Shown here piece by piece: positions 1-9,565 of a DNA stretch of 64,000 nt (its first letter is position 1; each line of letters opens with the position of its first letter). The position numbers and the translations under genes were made by a program. The DNA is from Chromobacterium vaccinii (GTDB lineage: Bacteria; Pseudomonadota; Gammaproteobacteria; Burkholderiales; Chromobacteriaceae). Where the stretch lies: contig NZ_JZJL01000015.1 in the NCBI RefSeq assembly GCF_000971335.1, forward strand, positions 1 to 64,000, read 5' to 3'. The notes beneath the pieces are model-generated. The model did not search any database and was not told the DNA's origin. It was given only the letters and a program-made list of their open reading frames with translations.

Positions 1-285
<285 letters not shown>

Positions 286-710
286 TATTGCCCACCACTT
301 GTACTGCCGGCTTCGGCGCATCTTGTCCCAGGTTCTCTATGAGGTTTTGTTGGCGGCTCGCGGCTTTACGCGTGAGGTGAGTCTGAAGATGAGTCTTTCA
401 GGGCACCGCCGCTCTGGAGGGGTAACGGGGAATGGCCAGATCGGTCGGCGCAACGTGGAACGATCGCTTTTCTCATTTGACTCAGGATTAAGTTTCAAGC
501 CAGCGAGGGGAGTAATGGCGGCAGTGGCAGCGCGTTCAGACCTTGGGCGGGATGCAAGCCTTCACACGTCCGTGCCTCATGGCGGCCGGCTTGTCCGGGA
601 CATGGGGCAAGGCGCTGTTGGACCTGTAGAATCAATAGATTCAACGCTTCAGGGGCGGAGCGAAATATCCTTCCGTATCTCATGCCACGCCCCCAAGACG
701 CTCATCATTT
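286..710. other. Non-coding stretch with two repeat remnants
   Basis: No convincing gene is seen. Bases 287-368 match the dispersed repeat with inverted ends seen complete at 6998-7099 (shared acttgtactgcc, tcggcgc and ggttttgttggcggctc). Bases 540-612 match a second repeat also seen at 3733-3806. A short inverted repeat (gaatc/gattc) lies near 630. The ORFs read here on either strand have no family features. Confidence 0.5.
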
Positions 711-878
711 TCAGTTGCCCCTTCTTCCACGATAGCCAAACAGCAAGAAAGAGATGATCAGTACGGTAACGATCAGTCCGATAGGGCCAATGCCCCAGCC
801 CATGCCCAGACCCCAATATAAGCCGCCGCCTCCACCAAACAGCAGCAAGAGCAAAATTGCAATAATGAGTAAGTCCAT
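711..878 (-). CDS. Small glycine-rich membrane protein
   Basis: This 55-residue protein starts at the ATG at 878, preceded by GGGAGA at suitable distance; the longer reading frame upstream has no such site. It has a first hydrophobic helix (MDLLIIAILLLLL), a Gly-rich turn (FGGGGG), a second hydrophobic helix and an Arg/Gly tail. It resembles the many short two-helix membrane proteins (DUF3309-like) found beside BON and CsbD genes in stress islands, but no function is assigned. It lies downstream of the BON gene on the same strand. Confidence 0.6.
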   Translation of the reverse strand: MDLLIIAILLLLLFGGGGGLYWGLGMGWGIGPIGLIVTVLIISFLLFGYRGRRGN

Positions 879-970
879 ATTTTTCTCCCAGTAAGAAGCG
901 AAACTTTGACCGTCAACTTTGGCGCGCACAGATTTGCCATTGTCTTGTGCTGGCGGCCACCGGTTAGTCG

Positions 971-1288
971 CTAGCGCGACATGATGGTCAGGTTGTTGTG
1001 AACCGCCCTGACCGATTTGACCTGTGTCGCCAGTTCTGTGGCGCGGTCGGATTCATTTTTGCTGTTGACGGTGCCGTTCAGATCAACGACGCCATGATCA
1101 GTCCGGACATTGATGGCCAGTCCTTTAACCCACTTGTCTTCGGCGAATGCTGTTTTGACCTTGACTGTGATGGCGGCATCATCCAAATATTGTCCTGGCG
1201 TGTCCGTCGAGGTGTCGTAGGCATAAGCAACTACGGGGCCAAGCAACACTCCCAACAAAAATAAGGTGCGGCTGAATTTGATATCCAT
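971..1288 (-). CDS. Periplasmic single-BON-domain protein
   Basis: The 105-residue protein has a Sec signal peptide (about residues 1-23, hydrophobic core LFLLGVLLG, cleavage near AYA) followed by one BON domain. Markers of the domain are DDAAITVKVKTAF, the central GVVDLNGTV and the closing VRAVHNNL. BON domains are thought to bind phospholipid surfaces, as in OsmY. A GGAG site sits five bases before the ATG. It is transcribed leftward with the membrane-protein gene after it and a CsbD-like gene before it; the roughly 70-90 base gaps allow either one transcript or separate ones. Confidence 0.85.
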   Translation of the reverse strand: MDIKFSRTLFLLGVLLGPVVAYAYDTSTDTPGQYLDDAAITVKVKTAFAEDKWVKGLAINVRTDHGVVDLNGTVNSKNESDRATELATQVKSVRAVHNNLTIMSR

Positions 1289-1358
1289 GATTTCTCCATT
1301 TGCTTGGTTTCGGTCGAACGGGCATTGAACGAAGCCACATGCCAGTTCCGCTTGGCGG

Positions 1359-1550
1359 TTAAGGCGTTTTTAGCGTCTTTGCGATATCCTCTTTCGCATC
1401 GCCTACCGATGCCTGAACCGCGCCGACGTTTTTCTGGATGTTGCCTTTCACTTCCAGTTCCTTATTGCCGACGGCCTTGCCGACGACTTCCTTCACTTTG
1501 CCTTTAGCTTCTTCAATGCGCCCTTTTACCTGATCTTTATTGATGCCCAT
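1359..1550 (-). CDS. CsbD-like stress protein
   Basis: The 63-residue, highly charged, helix-forming protein begins MGINKDQVKGRIEEAKGKVK, the hallmark start of the CsbD family (general stress proteins of unknown biochemical role). Internal KEVVGKAVGNKELEVKGN is also family-like. The start is well supported by AGGAGA upstream. A second CsbD-like gene lies at 14934-15104, so the island carries two. Length matches the usual 55-70 residues. Confidence 0.88.
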   Translation of the reverse strand: MGINKDQVKGRIEEAKGKVKEVVGKAVGNKELEVKGNIQKNVGAVQASVGDAKEDIAKTLKTP

Positions 1551-1780
1551 GATTCTCTCCTGAAAAGTCCAGCCGACTTAATGTCGACGCACGGCGACTG
1601 CCGTACACTCGCACAGTAAGTCATCGGCTGCGCCAGGTCTGTTCGTTGTCACACATATTTGGAAATGCCTGGATATTCTCGATGGATGGGGTCCCGATGA
1701 GCGGCATCCGGATCCGGTTTGCAGACCCGATAAGCATTTTGTGGGTAGGGCGCGGTGGCTTTACCGTCGGGGCGGGCCTG

Positions 1781-2272
1781 TTAATGCGGCGGGAATGTCC
1801 GACCATCCATTTCAACATTTACGCCCAGCCTCTGCGCCAACCCCCTGGCGCCTTGCCGCATTACCTCGTCGTGGTTCCAGCGGAACAGGCGGCAAGCCAG
1901 TGGCGCTAGCCAATTCATCCACCAGATAGTGGTATGGATGTGCCAGTCGTACCGTACGACGGTGCAGGCTTCATGGTTGGAAAAATGCCATATTCCCTTT
2001 CCTTCCACTGCGCCGCTGGCTTTTCCTTCCAAAACTCGGAAGGGCTCGATACGGGTTACCCGCATATTGAAGCTCAACCGGTATGGCAAGGCTCCTTTCC
2101 AGGTATAGCGGTGCAGCATGCCGACGCCATGCGCGTCGCCGCTTTCGATTTCGGCAACCTGTTTTGCGCTTTTCCACCATGAAGGCCAGGCATCCGCATG
2201 GAAAATCGCATCCCACACCGCAGGCAGCGGCGCGTGGATCCGCCATATGGTGGAAAACCGGTACTCAGCCAT
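1781..2272 (-). CDS. SRPBCC-fold (polyketide cyclase/dehydrase-like) protein
   Basis: The 163-residue protein starts with a strong site (GGGAGG before ATG). The N-terminus TIWRIHAPLPAVWDAIFHADAWPSWW is the classic opening of the START/SRPBCC hydrophobic-ligand fold, and the alternating strands to about residue 145 fit the fold. The substrate is unknown. It stands alone on the minus strand between the CsbD-like and VIT-type genes. The only firm claim is the fold. Confidence 0.75.
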   Translation of the reverse strand: MAEYRFSTIWRIHAPLPAVWDAIFHADAWPSWWKSAKQVAEIESGDAHGVGMLHRYTWKGALPYRLSFNMRVTRIEPFRVLEGKASGAVEGKGIWHFSNHEACTVVRYDWHIHTTIWWMNWLAPLACRLFRWNHDEVMRQGARGLAQRLGVNVEMDGRTFPPH

Positions 2273-2452
2273 CTGGCCTCCCGCCGTTCATGGGGAGAAA
2301 ACACACCATGTCGATTTCCATTCACCTGCAGCGAGAGGCCGAGACTGGCATCCAGCCAAATTTGCTGCGGTGAATCCCGGTCCGGCTGCGTCGTTTACGA
2401 CCATGGGCACGGCAAACCGGCTATCTAGGAGCCTCCCTAAACTCCCCTGAAA

Positions 2453-3148
2453 TCATGGAGCGACGCCAAGCATGGACCCGACCCCAGCGGTCATGCCCAT
2501 CGCCAGCGCTCCCCAAAAGGTGACGCGCATGGCGCCGGCTGCGACCGGCGCGCCGCCCGCCCGCGCCGCCACTGCGCCCAGCAGCGCCAGAAACGCCAAG
2601 GACGCGGCTGATACGATGGGAATCAGGCTGGTGCCGCTGGACAATACCGCCACCGCGATCGGAAGCGCCGCCCCCATCGTGAAGCTGGCGGCAGAAGCCA
2701 GCGCCGCCTGCAACGGCCGAGCGCGCTGCGTCGCAAAAATGCCGAGCTCGTCGCGGGCATGCGCGCCCAACGCGTCATGCGCCATCAATTGCTCTGCGAC
2801 CTGCCTGGCAAGCGCAGGATCCAGCCCACGGCGCACATAGATGGCGGCTAATTCCTTGTGTTCCGCCGCATTATTGGTCTGCAATTCCTTGCGCTCTTGT
2901 TCGAGCGCCACTTGCTCTGTGTCTTTCTGCGAGTGGACGGATACATATTCTCCGGTGGCCATCGACATCGCCCCGGCCACCAGGCCGGCGACGCCGGCAA
3001 CCAGAATATTGCTGTGGTTCCCATGCGCGGCGGCCACCCCCACGATCAGGCTGGCGGTGGAGACAATGCCATCGTTTGCGCCTAGCACGGTTGCCCGCAG
3101 CCAGCCTATCCTGTCTGAGAGGTGTCGCTCCCTATGGCCTACATGCAT
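2453..3148 (-). CDS. VIT1/CCC1-family metal transporter
   Basis: The protein has about 231 residues when started at the ATG at 3148, which has AGGAG seven bases upstream; a TTG two codons earlier is possible. Motifs of the vacuolar iron transporter family are LGANDGIVSTASLIVGVAAA near the N-terminus and GAMSMATGEYVSVHSQKD after the second helix. These are followed by a hydrophilic segment and three C-terminal membrane helices. The family moves Fe2+ or Mn2+ across membranes. The position within a stress island suggests metal detoxification, which is an inference. Confidence 0.88.
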   Translation of the reverse strand: MHVGHRERHLSDRIGWLRATVLGANDGIVSTASLIVGVAAAHGNHSNILVAGVAGLVAGAMSMATGEYVSVHSQKDTEQVALEQERKELQTNNAAEHKELAAIYVRRGLDPALARQVAEQLMAHDALGAHARDELGIFATQRARPLQAALASAASFTMGAALPIAVAVLSSGTSLIPIVSAASLAFLALLGAVAARAGGAPVAAGAMRVTFWGALAMGMTAGVGSMLGVAP

Positions 3149-3429
3149 GCTCAAGCTCCTGTGGCGCGCGTCCTGTCGTTTCGCCGCGACGCGTTGCGTG
3201 AAATCCGCCTTGCTTATGTTGTAGGCGGTGGCAGGCGCATTCGTTCTTGCGCATGTTCTCCAGGCATCCGGATGCCCCTTTTCGGCTGGGGAGGTGCGCT
3301 GGCGGGAAGATACCGTCCTTCCTGCACGATAGCGGCAGATCGGCTAGGCTTGCCGCCGGAACCGGTTGTTTACCATCTGGAGCGTTTGTTTTCGGTGTTG
3401 TTGATCAAGGAGGAGTATGGCATCGCTGA

Positions 3430-3600
3430 AGGGGGCGCTGGGCTTGGCCGCGGCATGCTGCTTGGCGCTGAAGTCTTTGGCCCTGCGGCCGAACCTCTGG
3501 GCCATCTGCTGGCCTGCGCGGCGCGACAGCGGATGACGGTTAGTGAAGTGCTGGAGATGCCTTTCCATCACTTGGTGATTGGGGCCGGATCGCTCCGCTT
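3430..3600 (+). pseudogene. Remnant of dihydrolipoamide dehydrogenase (C-terminal dimerisation domain)
   Basis: In one forward frame the translation reads GRGMLLGAEVFGPAAEPLGHLL, followed shortly by MTVSEVLEMPFHHLVI. This closely follows the C-terminal interface domain of class I pyridine-nucleotide disulfide oxidoreductases, where a GAEMxGP...HLLAWA segment precedes MPFYHPVxEEGLRTAL. The homology breaks off after VIG, where the hairpin at 3588 begins. No FAD or NAD domain and no start is present upstream. It is a leftover of a deleted or rearranged gene. Confidence 0.6.
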
Positions 3601-3614
3601 TGCGCGGAGCGATC
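3588..3614 (+). terminator. Perfect 11-bp hairpin after the dehydrogenase remnant
   Basis: gatcgctccgc and gcggagcgatc form a perfect 11-bp stem around a 5-base loop (tttgc). The following gcttctttcat is only mildly T-rich, so terminator function is plausible but not certain. It lies exactly where the homology of the remnant ends. Confidence 0.45.
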
Positions 3615-4213
3615 GCTTCTTTCATTCGCCGCCATGGAACCCGCCGCGGTTGAAGCCAGTGGTGCGCCACCCTGATTCGGGATCAACGCCCAAGCCAGCT
3701 ATCTAAGCCGTAGTGGTTTCGGCTGCGAGTTTAGGCCTTTGGCGGGGTGTAGCCTTCACGAGGCGGAGCCTCGTGACTGGCCGCCGGCTTGGCCGGGTCG
3801 CGGGGAGCGGCGTCGCTCGCCGGATTTGGGTGGCCTGTGGTTTGCGTCGGGGTGTTGCACCCCGGCAGGGGGGCGCCTACCGCCGGCTTCTTGTTCGGGT
3901 CGGCGCTCTTGGGGGGGTGTTCTGTTGATTGTACTTATCCATGGAAATCTCCTTGGGGACCAGCGCGCTGCAAAATTGCAGGGTGGGCAGACTCACTTTG
4001 ATGGTTTGAGAGGCGGGTGTCGGTGCGTTAGCTAACAAAGATGTTGGCCTCAGCCGGCTGCGCTGAGGTGATATCCTTGCGTTAGGCGCGGTAGTGGTTG
4101 GATGGGAGTAACGGGGCTTCAGCGCGCAGGATGGCTGCCTATGCGCTCCGGGGGCGTTGGATTTCGCATACCCGTCCCCCGTATGTCTGTTGCTTGATCT
4201 CCGAAACCCGCGA

Positions 4214-4840
4214 CTAATCGCTGTCCGTGGAGTCGGCGCGATGTCCCGTCAGGATCTTGTCTCGGTCTTGCAGCGATTCGCCAATGATCGTTTTGGCTCT
4301 TCCCTGTTCTATCATATTGTGGGTGTGCACAATCAACACCGTATTGCCGGTCTGAATGGCATCCATCACTAATTCGGAAAACCTGCCCTCCTTGCGCGCG
4401 GCGCCGGCTTTGGGGGAACAGGGCGCGGTCACACCGCTGATGGAGCCAAGCATGCCGCCCAAGCTGGCGAACCAGCCCAGCATCACAAGGGGGGCGACCG
4501 CCGGACTGCTGATAAACAGGGTGATGCCCTCGGCCATCAGAATCAATGTGCCGGCAACGCCCGCTCCGGCGCCTACCGCCGTGGCGATGGCGCCATCCAC
4601 CAGAATGTTTTTGAGCACCTCATCGCGGCCATCGTCGGTGATGGCCTGCGGCGCTTGATGCAGGATATGCATCTGGTTGATGGCGATGCCGCTAGCGATC
4701 AGGCGCTGGCGAACTCCCTCAGCCTCTTCGTGGCTGGGGTAGATTACCGATACCGTGTGGTCCCTGTTGAGCGCATAGGGCGGGAACGATGCTTTGGCCT
4801 CCTTGGTAGCGGATGCTTTTGGATCAACGGGGGGGAGCAT
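4214..4840 (-). CDS. DUF1269-like / general-stress membrane protein
   Basis: The 208-residue protein starts at the ATG at 4840 (AGGAGA upstream), not at the longer frame start. After a charged N-terminus comes a small alpha/beta region (VSVIYPSHEEAEGVRQRL...INQMHILH), then a Gly/Ala-rich two-helix membrane hairpin (about residues 90-150). A second alpha/beta stretch follows (NTVLIVHTHN). This layout matches the general stress protein 17M-like and DUF1269 proteins, which have no known reaction. A single-gene unit within the island. Confidence 0.6.
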   Translation of the reverse strand: MLPPVDPKASATKEAKASFPPYALNRDHTVSVIYPSHEEAEGVRQRLIASGIAINQMHILHQAPQAITDDGRDEVLKNILVDGAIATAVGAGAGVAGTLILMAEGITLFISSPAVAPLVMLGWFASLGGMLGSISGVTAPCSPKAGAARKEGRFSELVMDAIQTGNTVLIVHTHNMIEQGRAKTIIGESLQDRDKILTGHRADSTDSD

Positions 4841-5484
4841 GATGTTCTCCTGATGCGTGGGGAGCGCCGCGCCATGTCGGGTTGCCTGTAAAAACGCAGG
4901 GGTAGGCATGCCAGGTGGTTGTTTCAACTATCCGCTTGCAGCTTTCGGGCCCAGACTGCCAGATTTTCCAGCAGCTCCTGCATTCGCTGCCGGCTGATTG
5001 CATCTACCAACAACTGGCTTTGCAGATTGAATGCCAGGGCAGCATGGCTGATCATGAGCTCCGGTTGAATCAACGCCCGTATGTTTAGCGTGACAAAGAC
5101 CTGCCTAAGGCGGTGCCGGGCCCGAGTGGAACCGAACCATCCAGAGGCAGCTCGCATCGACTGCCGCCGGCTTGTCTGCCCAGGCGCTATCGCCAAAAGG
5201 CCTGGGGCGCAATCGATGGCGTTTTCAGCAAGCCGGATGGATCTGGCGTAGCGAAGCCAACGGCATCGATTGCGAGAATCTTTTTCTTGAAGGCCTGCAC
5301 ACTGGCGGTTGGCTGGGTTTCCGTATCCTGATTGGAGAGGCAGATATCTTGCAGGCCATAGATTCCCACTCAGGAAGGCAGCAAGCGCTGGGCGGCACCC
5401 CGCAGCGCTTGCTTGCATGAATTGCGACGCAGGCATGCCGAGAGCGTTTAGATTCGGGGTCATCCACGCTCTGCTTGCGGACGC
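4841..5484. other. Stretch with degenerate minus-strand coding traces
   Basis: No gene can be supported. A 179-codon minus frame (4924-5463) ends with a plausible amphipathic helix (QELLENLAVWARKLQADS) but its first two-thirds is Arg/Ser/Cys-rich. Another minus frame (5187-5369) seems to continue different pieces. The pattern would fit a frameshifted small helical protein, possibly phasin-like, but I could not identify a family. Confidence 0.3.
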
Positions 5485-6336
5485 TTAATTCTTGAAGCGG
5501 TCCTGCCATCTTGGCCCCTCGATGAGAAAACCGACCACATCCTTGATCAACCTGTCCTTGTGGCTGACCAGGAGGCCATGCGGCGCGCCATCGTATTCGA
5601 TCATGGTTGCCTGGGCGATCGACTTGGCCGTCTTGCGGCTGCTCTTTTCTATGGGGACGATCTTATCGGCGTTGCCATGGATCACCAGCGTGGGCATGGT
5701 GAAGCTGGCGAGGTCCGGCCGGAAGTCAGTGCTGGAAAAAGCGTGGACGCAGGCCAGGGTTGGCTTCAGGCCAGCCTGCATGGCGACGACGCGCGACCAC
5801 TCGATGGCCTCTTTGCTTGCCGGATGGGAAGTCAGGCCGATGCCGAAGAAATCCTTGAAAAAGCCGGTCCAGAACTGCGCGCGGTCGGTTTTGAGGTCGG
5901 CTTCTATTTGGTCGAATACATACTGCTCCACCCCGTCGGGATTCGTGTCGGTCTTGAGGATGAAAGGCAGGATGGAGGAGATCAGTACCGCCTGCGTCAC
6001 CTGCTGGCCGCCATGGCGAGACAGGTAGCGGGCCACTTCGCCGCCGCCCATCGAAAAGCCCAGCAGCGCGGCGTCTTGGGCAAAGGTCTGCTCGATGACG
6101 GCGGCCATATCGTCGGCCAGCGTGTCGTAATCGTAGCCGCTCCAAGGCTGGTCTGAGTGGCCGAATCCCCGGCGGTCATATCGGATGGCGCGCATCCCCG
6201 CATCGGCGATGGCCATCGCCAGGTCATCGAAACTGTCGGCGGACAAGGGCCAGCCATGCGCCATGACGACAGGGCGGCCGGCTCCCCAGACTTTGACATG
6301 CAGCCTGACGCCGTCTTTGGTGATGATGTGGTTCAT
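5485..6336 (-). CDS. Alpha/beta hydrolase of the non-heme chloroperoxidase/arylesterase type
   Basis: The 283-residue protein begins MNHIITKDGVRLHVKVWGAG and has the oxyanion region HGWPLS. The nucleophile elbow is GFSMGGGE (Ser95), with acid Asp224 in HGNADKIVP and His253 in GAPHGL. Length and the RYDRRGFGHSDQPW segment fit cofactor-free perhydrolases/haloperoxidases, which also act as esterases. The start has GGAAG at good distance. Neighbours are stress genes, so a role in peroxide or ester metabolism is possible; the substrate is unknown. Confidence 0.85.
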   Translation of the reverse strand: MNHIITKDGVRLHVKVWGAGRPVVMAHGWPLSADSFDDLAMAIADAGMRAIRYDRRGFGHSDQPWSGYDYDTLADDMAAVIEQTFAQDAALLGFSMGGGEVARYLSRHGGQQVTQAVLISSILPFILKTDTNPDGVEQYVFDQIEADLKTDRAQFWTGFFKDFFGIGLTSHPASKEAIEWSRVVAMQAGLKPTLACVHAFSSTDFRPDLASFTMPTLVIHGNADKIVPIEKSSRKTAKSIAQATMIEYDGAPHGLLVSHKDRLIKDVVGFLIEGPRWQDRFKN

Positions 6337-6593
6337 GATCTTCCCTTCGGATGGTGGCGGGGGCGGGCAGGTATGCCGATCGCAATCAGGTCTCGGCCTT
6401 TATTGTTTTAGTCTCGGCCTTACCCGCCGGTCTGTGCGTTGCCGCACGCAGTTGGCCAGCGGGATGGCCGGGGAGAGTAGTGCGTCGCGCCGCTCTGGGT
6501 GTGTTACCGAACAGACGGCATCCACTCGTCTGGCTAAGGTTGCCCTGAAACCGAGGGTTCCGTTTTCTGGAAGGCCGCGGCAAGGAGGCGAGC

Positions 6594-6992
6594 ATGGATT
6601 ACACAGAGCGGGATATTTATGGCATGTACCGGCCGAGGGAAAAGTTCGGCTCCTTGGCCGAGGCCGCGCCAGGACTGGTAGGCGCCGATGCCCTTCTCGG
6701 CAGCGATGTCTATAGCCAGAAGAATGAGTTTGTCGGCGTGGTCAAGGAGATCATGCTCGACATGCAAAGCGGCCGAGTCGCTCGTGTGGTGCTGTCCATC
6801 GGCCATCCCAGCATCAACGAGACGCTTTTCAATGCGCCATGGCGCGCCTTCATGTTCGACCCGGCTCACAAACGCTTCGTGCTGAATGTGGAGAAAATGA
6901 AACTCAGGCCCATTCCGGAGGGTAGCCGGAGGCGATCGCCAGATCAGGGTCTCCCCGTAAGCGATGGCGATTATGGCGGCGGGCTGGACTAA
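6594..6992 (+). CDS. PRC-barrel domain protein
   Basis: The 132-residue soluble protein has a very strong ribosome site (AGGAGG five bases before the ATG). Residues about 33-105 form a PRC barrel: LLGSDVYSQKNEFVGVVKEIMLDMQSGRVARVVLSIG, followed by the paired strand NAPWRAFMF. PRC barrels act as protein-protein or RNA-interaction modules; the function here is unknown. It is followed at once by a repeat with inverted ends (6998) that may double as its terminator. Confidence 0.8.
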   Translation: MDYTERDIYGMYRPREKFGSLAEAAPGLVGADALLGSDVYSQKNEFVGVVKEIMLDMQSGRVARVVLSIGHPSINETLFNAPWRAFMFDPAHKRFVLNVEKMKLRPIPEGSRRRSPDQGLPVSDGDYGGGLD

Positions 6993-6997
6993 GTCTC

Positions 6998-7099
6998 GCT
7001 AACAAAACCCCTGATGCCGCGTTGCGCCGACTTGTCGTACTACTTGTACTGCCTGCGTCGGCGCGCCTTGCCTCAGACACTTCGCTGGGTTTTGTTAGC
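6998..7099. repeat. 102-bp palindromic repeat with perfect 13-bp inverted ends
   Basis: gctaacaaaaccc (6998-7010) and gggttttgttagc (7087-7099) are exact inverted copies. Inside them a second, shorter inverted pair (gcgccgac / gtcggcgc) makes the element a nested palindrome. Diverged relatives lie at 287-368 and about 17160-17262. It contains no ORF. The structure is that of a MITE-like or REP-like intergenic element. It starts six bases after the PRC-barrel stop codon. Confidence 0.75.
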
Positions 7100-7298
7100 A
7101 GCGGCTCTAAGAGTCTTATTCAATGTCTGCTGCGCGTCGGCGATATGTCGTTAAAAACAGCTTCAGAATGTGCATGCATCCTCTATGTACATTCCGCTTC
7201 TTCAGCCGTTTTCGCCTTGGCTCGCGAGACCTTGAACAGGCTCTGAGGCCTGTTAATGCCGTTAAACGCGGCGAACTGCAGCTGCCAGGTGATTGAAC
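7100..7298. promoter_or_regulatory. Leader region of the catalase gene
   Basis: About 200 bases lie between the repeat and katE. They contain a small perfect inverted repeat, aacaggc/gcctgtt, at 7235-7254 with a six-base loop. No clear sigma-70 pair was found. The hairpin could be an operator or a leader structure for katE; this is a suggestion only. Confidence 0.3.
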
Positions 7299-9389
7299 AT
7301 GAGCAAGCGGAAATCCACAGAGCGAGCCTCGCTGGGCGCCATTTCAGATGGATACGCCGGCGACGGCGGGGAGCTCCACCAATACGCGCAAGGGACGCAC
7401 CCCGCGCTCAAGACCAATCAGGGGTTGTCTGTTTCAGACAACCAGAACTCATTGCGCGCCAATCTGCATGGCCCATCATTGCTGGAAGACTTCATCCTCC
7501 GCGAGAAGATCAACCATTTCGATCATGAGCGCATTCCCGAACGCATCGTTCATGCCCGCGGCACCGGGGCCCATGGCTACTTTGAATTGACCCACTCGCT
7601 TAAAGCCCATACCACGGCGAAGATCCTGACCGAACTCGGGGAGCGGACGCCGCTATTCGCCCGTATTTCCACCGTGGCCGGCGGCTCTGGTTCGGCGGAC
7701 ACGCCGCGGGATGTACGCGGCTTCGCCATCAAGTTCTACACACGGCAAGGCAATTGGGATCTGGTCGGCAACAATATTCCGGTTTTCTTCATTCAAGACG
7801 CGATCAAATTTCCCGACCTGGTCCATGCGATCAAGATGGAGCCGGATCGCGGCTTTCCGCAAGCGGCCACCGCGCACGACACTTTCTGGGATTTCATCTC
7901 GCTGACGCCAGAGTCCATGCACATGGTGATGTGGATCATGTCCGACCGCACGCTGCCGCGCTCGCTGCGCATGATAGAAGGCTTTGGCATCCACAGTTTT
8001 CGGCTGATCAATGCGGAAGGCCAGTCCACTTTCGTCAAGTTTCATTGGCGGCCCGCGCTAGGACTGCAATCGACCCTCTGGGACGAAGCCTGCAAGATCG
8101 CTGGGGCCGACCCCGATTTCCATCGCCGCGACTTGTTCGAGGCCATCCGCGCCGGCGGTTTCCCCGAGTGGGAATTCTCCGTGCAGTTGTTCACCCAGGA
8201 GCAGGCCGACCAATTTCCCTTCGATCACCTCGACGCCACCAAGCTGATTCCTGAAGAGCTGGTGCCGCTGCTGCCGATTGGCCGGCTGGTGCTCGATCGC
8301 TGGCCTGACAATTTTTTCGCCGAAACCGAACAGATTGCCTTCTGTCCATCGCATCTGGTGCCCGGAATCGACTTTTCTAATGATCCCTTATTGCAGGGAC
8401 GGCTGTTTTCCTATCTGGATACTCAGCTGTCGCGGCTGGGATCGGTCAATTTTCATCAGCTTCCGGTCAATATGCCGCACTGCCCGTTTGCCAATCAGCA
8501 GCGCGATGGCCATATGCAAATGTCGGTGCCGCGCGGTCGGGTGGCGTATGAGCCCAGCACGCTGGAGAGCGACTCGGCGCGCGAGGTGTTCTCCACCGGG
8601 TTTCAGTCCGCAGAAATCAGTGAGTGTGGCGACAAAGGCAGACTTCGCGCCAGCAGTTTTGCCGACCACTACAGCCAGGCACGGCTGTTCTATCTCAGTC
8701 AGACCGATTATGAGCAGGCTCATATCGCTTCGGCTCTGGTGTTTGAGCTTTCCAAAGTCGAGCACTTGCATGTGCGCCAGGCGATGGTTGGGCATTTGCG
8801 CCACATTGATGAGGAATTGGCGCGGCGCGTGGCCGATGGCCTGGGCTTTATGGAATTGCCGGTGCCGCCGTTGGCGGAACCGGTTCGCGACTATGCGCCG
8901 TCCTCTGCCTTGCAGATCATAGGCAAGATGAAGCGCAGCCTGGAGGGGCGGTGTGTCGGGATGTTGGTGGCGAGCGGGAGCGATGCCGCCGCAGTCGACG
9001 CACTCAGCCTGGCAGTGAGGGAGGCCGGGGCCAGCATCAGGATCGTCGCGGTTACGGTCGGACTGGTTCCGCTTTCGAACGATTTTTTGTTGAAGGTGGA
9101 TGGTCAATTGGCCGGTACGCCATCGGCGATTTTCGATGCCGTGGCCATTGTGCTGGCGGAGGACGCTGCGGAGAGGTTGGCGCAGGATGTTGCCGCCTTG
9201 GATTTTGTCCGAGATGCCATGGCTCATCTCAAGGCGTTGGCGGTCGATGGCGGCGGCCTGCGCTTGCTGCGGATGGCTGGAGTGGAGCTGGATGCTGGTG
9301 TCGTCGCTATCGACAATATTCCGGGCTTCATCGCGATGGCGAAGACGCGGCAATGGGCGCGTGAAAAGACGCTGCGCTTTTTGGCTTGA
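7299..9389 (+). CDS. katE: Large-subunit catalase HPII
   Basis: The 696-residue monofunctional heme catalase decomposes hydrogen peroxide in the cytoplasm. The ATG at 7299 has AGGTG upstream; a TTG two codons earlier is less likely. Family signatures are [17 protein letters not shown] (distal His about residue 85), [11 protein letters not shown] (active-site Asn) and [14 protein letters not shown] (proximal Tyr). From about residue 550 follows the extra flavodoxin/GATase-like C-terminal domain found only in large-subunit (clade 2) catalases. Length is close to the usual 700-750. It is the central oxidative-stress gene of the island. Confidence 0.96.
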   Translation: MSKRKSTERASLGAISDGYAGDGGELHQYAQGTHPALKTNQGLSVSDNQNSLRANLHGPSLLEDFILREKINHFDHERIPERIVHARGTGAHGYFELTHSLKAHTTAKILTELGERTPLFARISTVAGGSGSADTPRDVRGFAIKFYTRQGNWDLVGNNIPVFFIQDAIKFPDLVHAIKMEPDRGFPQAATAHDTFWDFISLTPESMHMVMWIMSDRTLPRSLRMIEGFGIHSFRLINAEGQSTFVKFHWRPALGLQSTLWDEACKIAGADPDFHRRDLFEAIRAGGFPEWEFSVQLFTQEQADQFPFDHLDATKLIPEELVPLLPIGRLVLDRWPDNFFAETEQIAFCPSHLVPGIDFSNDPLLQGRLFSYLDTQLSRLGSVNFHQLPVNMPHCPFANQQRDGHMQMSVPRGRVAYEPSTLESDSAREVFSTGFQSAEISECGDKGRLRASSFADHYSQARLFYLSQTDYEQAHIASALVFELSKVEHLHVRQAMVGHLRHIDEELARRVADGLGFMELPVPPLAEPVRDYAPSSALQIIGKMKRSLEGRCVGMLVASGSDAAAVDALSLAVREAGASIRIVAVTVGLVPLSNDFLLKVDGQLAGTPSAIFDAVAIVLAEDAAERLAQDVAALDFVRDAMAHLKALAVDGGGLRLLRMAGVELDAGVVAIDNIPGFIAMAKTRQWAREKTLRFLA

Positions 9390-9565
9390 AACACGCGCGC
9401 AGCGATTGGGATGGGGCCGAAGTGCCTGTCATCGTGGATATTGGCGCGCCGACTCGTTATGGGATGGCCATGTTCGACATGGCCACAGGGCCGGCCTTGG
9501 ATCGCGCGGCAGTTTCAGTGCTTGCAAGCCTGAACACCTACCCACGTCAACTCTTTGTTGGATAG
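9386..9565 (+). CDS. Possible 59-residue protein coupled to katE
   Basis: A TTG at 9386 overlaps the katE stop codon and opens 59 codons to a TAG at 9563. The start of the translation ([20 protein letters not shown]) has codon use similar to the neighbours. No family is recognised and no ribosome site other than coupling is visible. It could also be a remnant. A 9-bp perfect hairpin lies inside (9465-9485), which argues mildly against coding. Confidence 0.25.
   Translation: MKHARSDWDGAEVPVIVDIGAPTRYGMAMFDMATGPALDRAAVSVLASLNTYPRQLFVG
9465..9485 (+). other. 9-bp hairpin downstream of katE
   Basis: tggccatgt and acatggcca form a perfect stem with a 3-base loop (tcg). There is no T-run after it, so it is not a classical terminator. 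It may stabilise the end of the katE transcript. Confidence 0.35.

Larger units (their letters stand above)
3149..4213. other. About 1 kb without an intact gene
   Basis: This gap holds a decayed dihydrolipoamide dehydrogenase fragment (about 3430-3590), a strong hairpin (3588-3614) and the second copy of a dispersed repeat (3733-3806). It also has a palindromic GC-rich tract around 3850-3875 (cggggtgttgcaccccgg). Open frames on either strand show no other family signature. The region looks like a graveyard between island modules. Confidence 0.55.

Noticed and set aside
3344-3670. A 108-codon minus ORF
   Set aside because: It is the antisense of the dihydrolipoamide dehydrogenase remnant, which has clear family similarity on the plus strand.
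8388-9353. A 321-codon minus ORF inside katE
   Set aside because: Antisense to a certain catalase gene; no family features.
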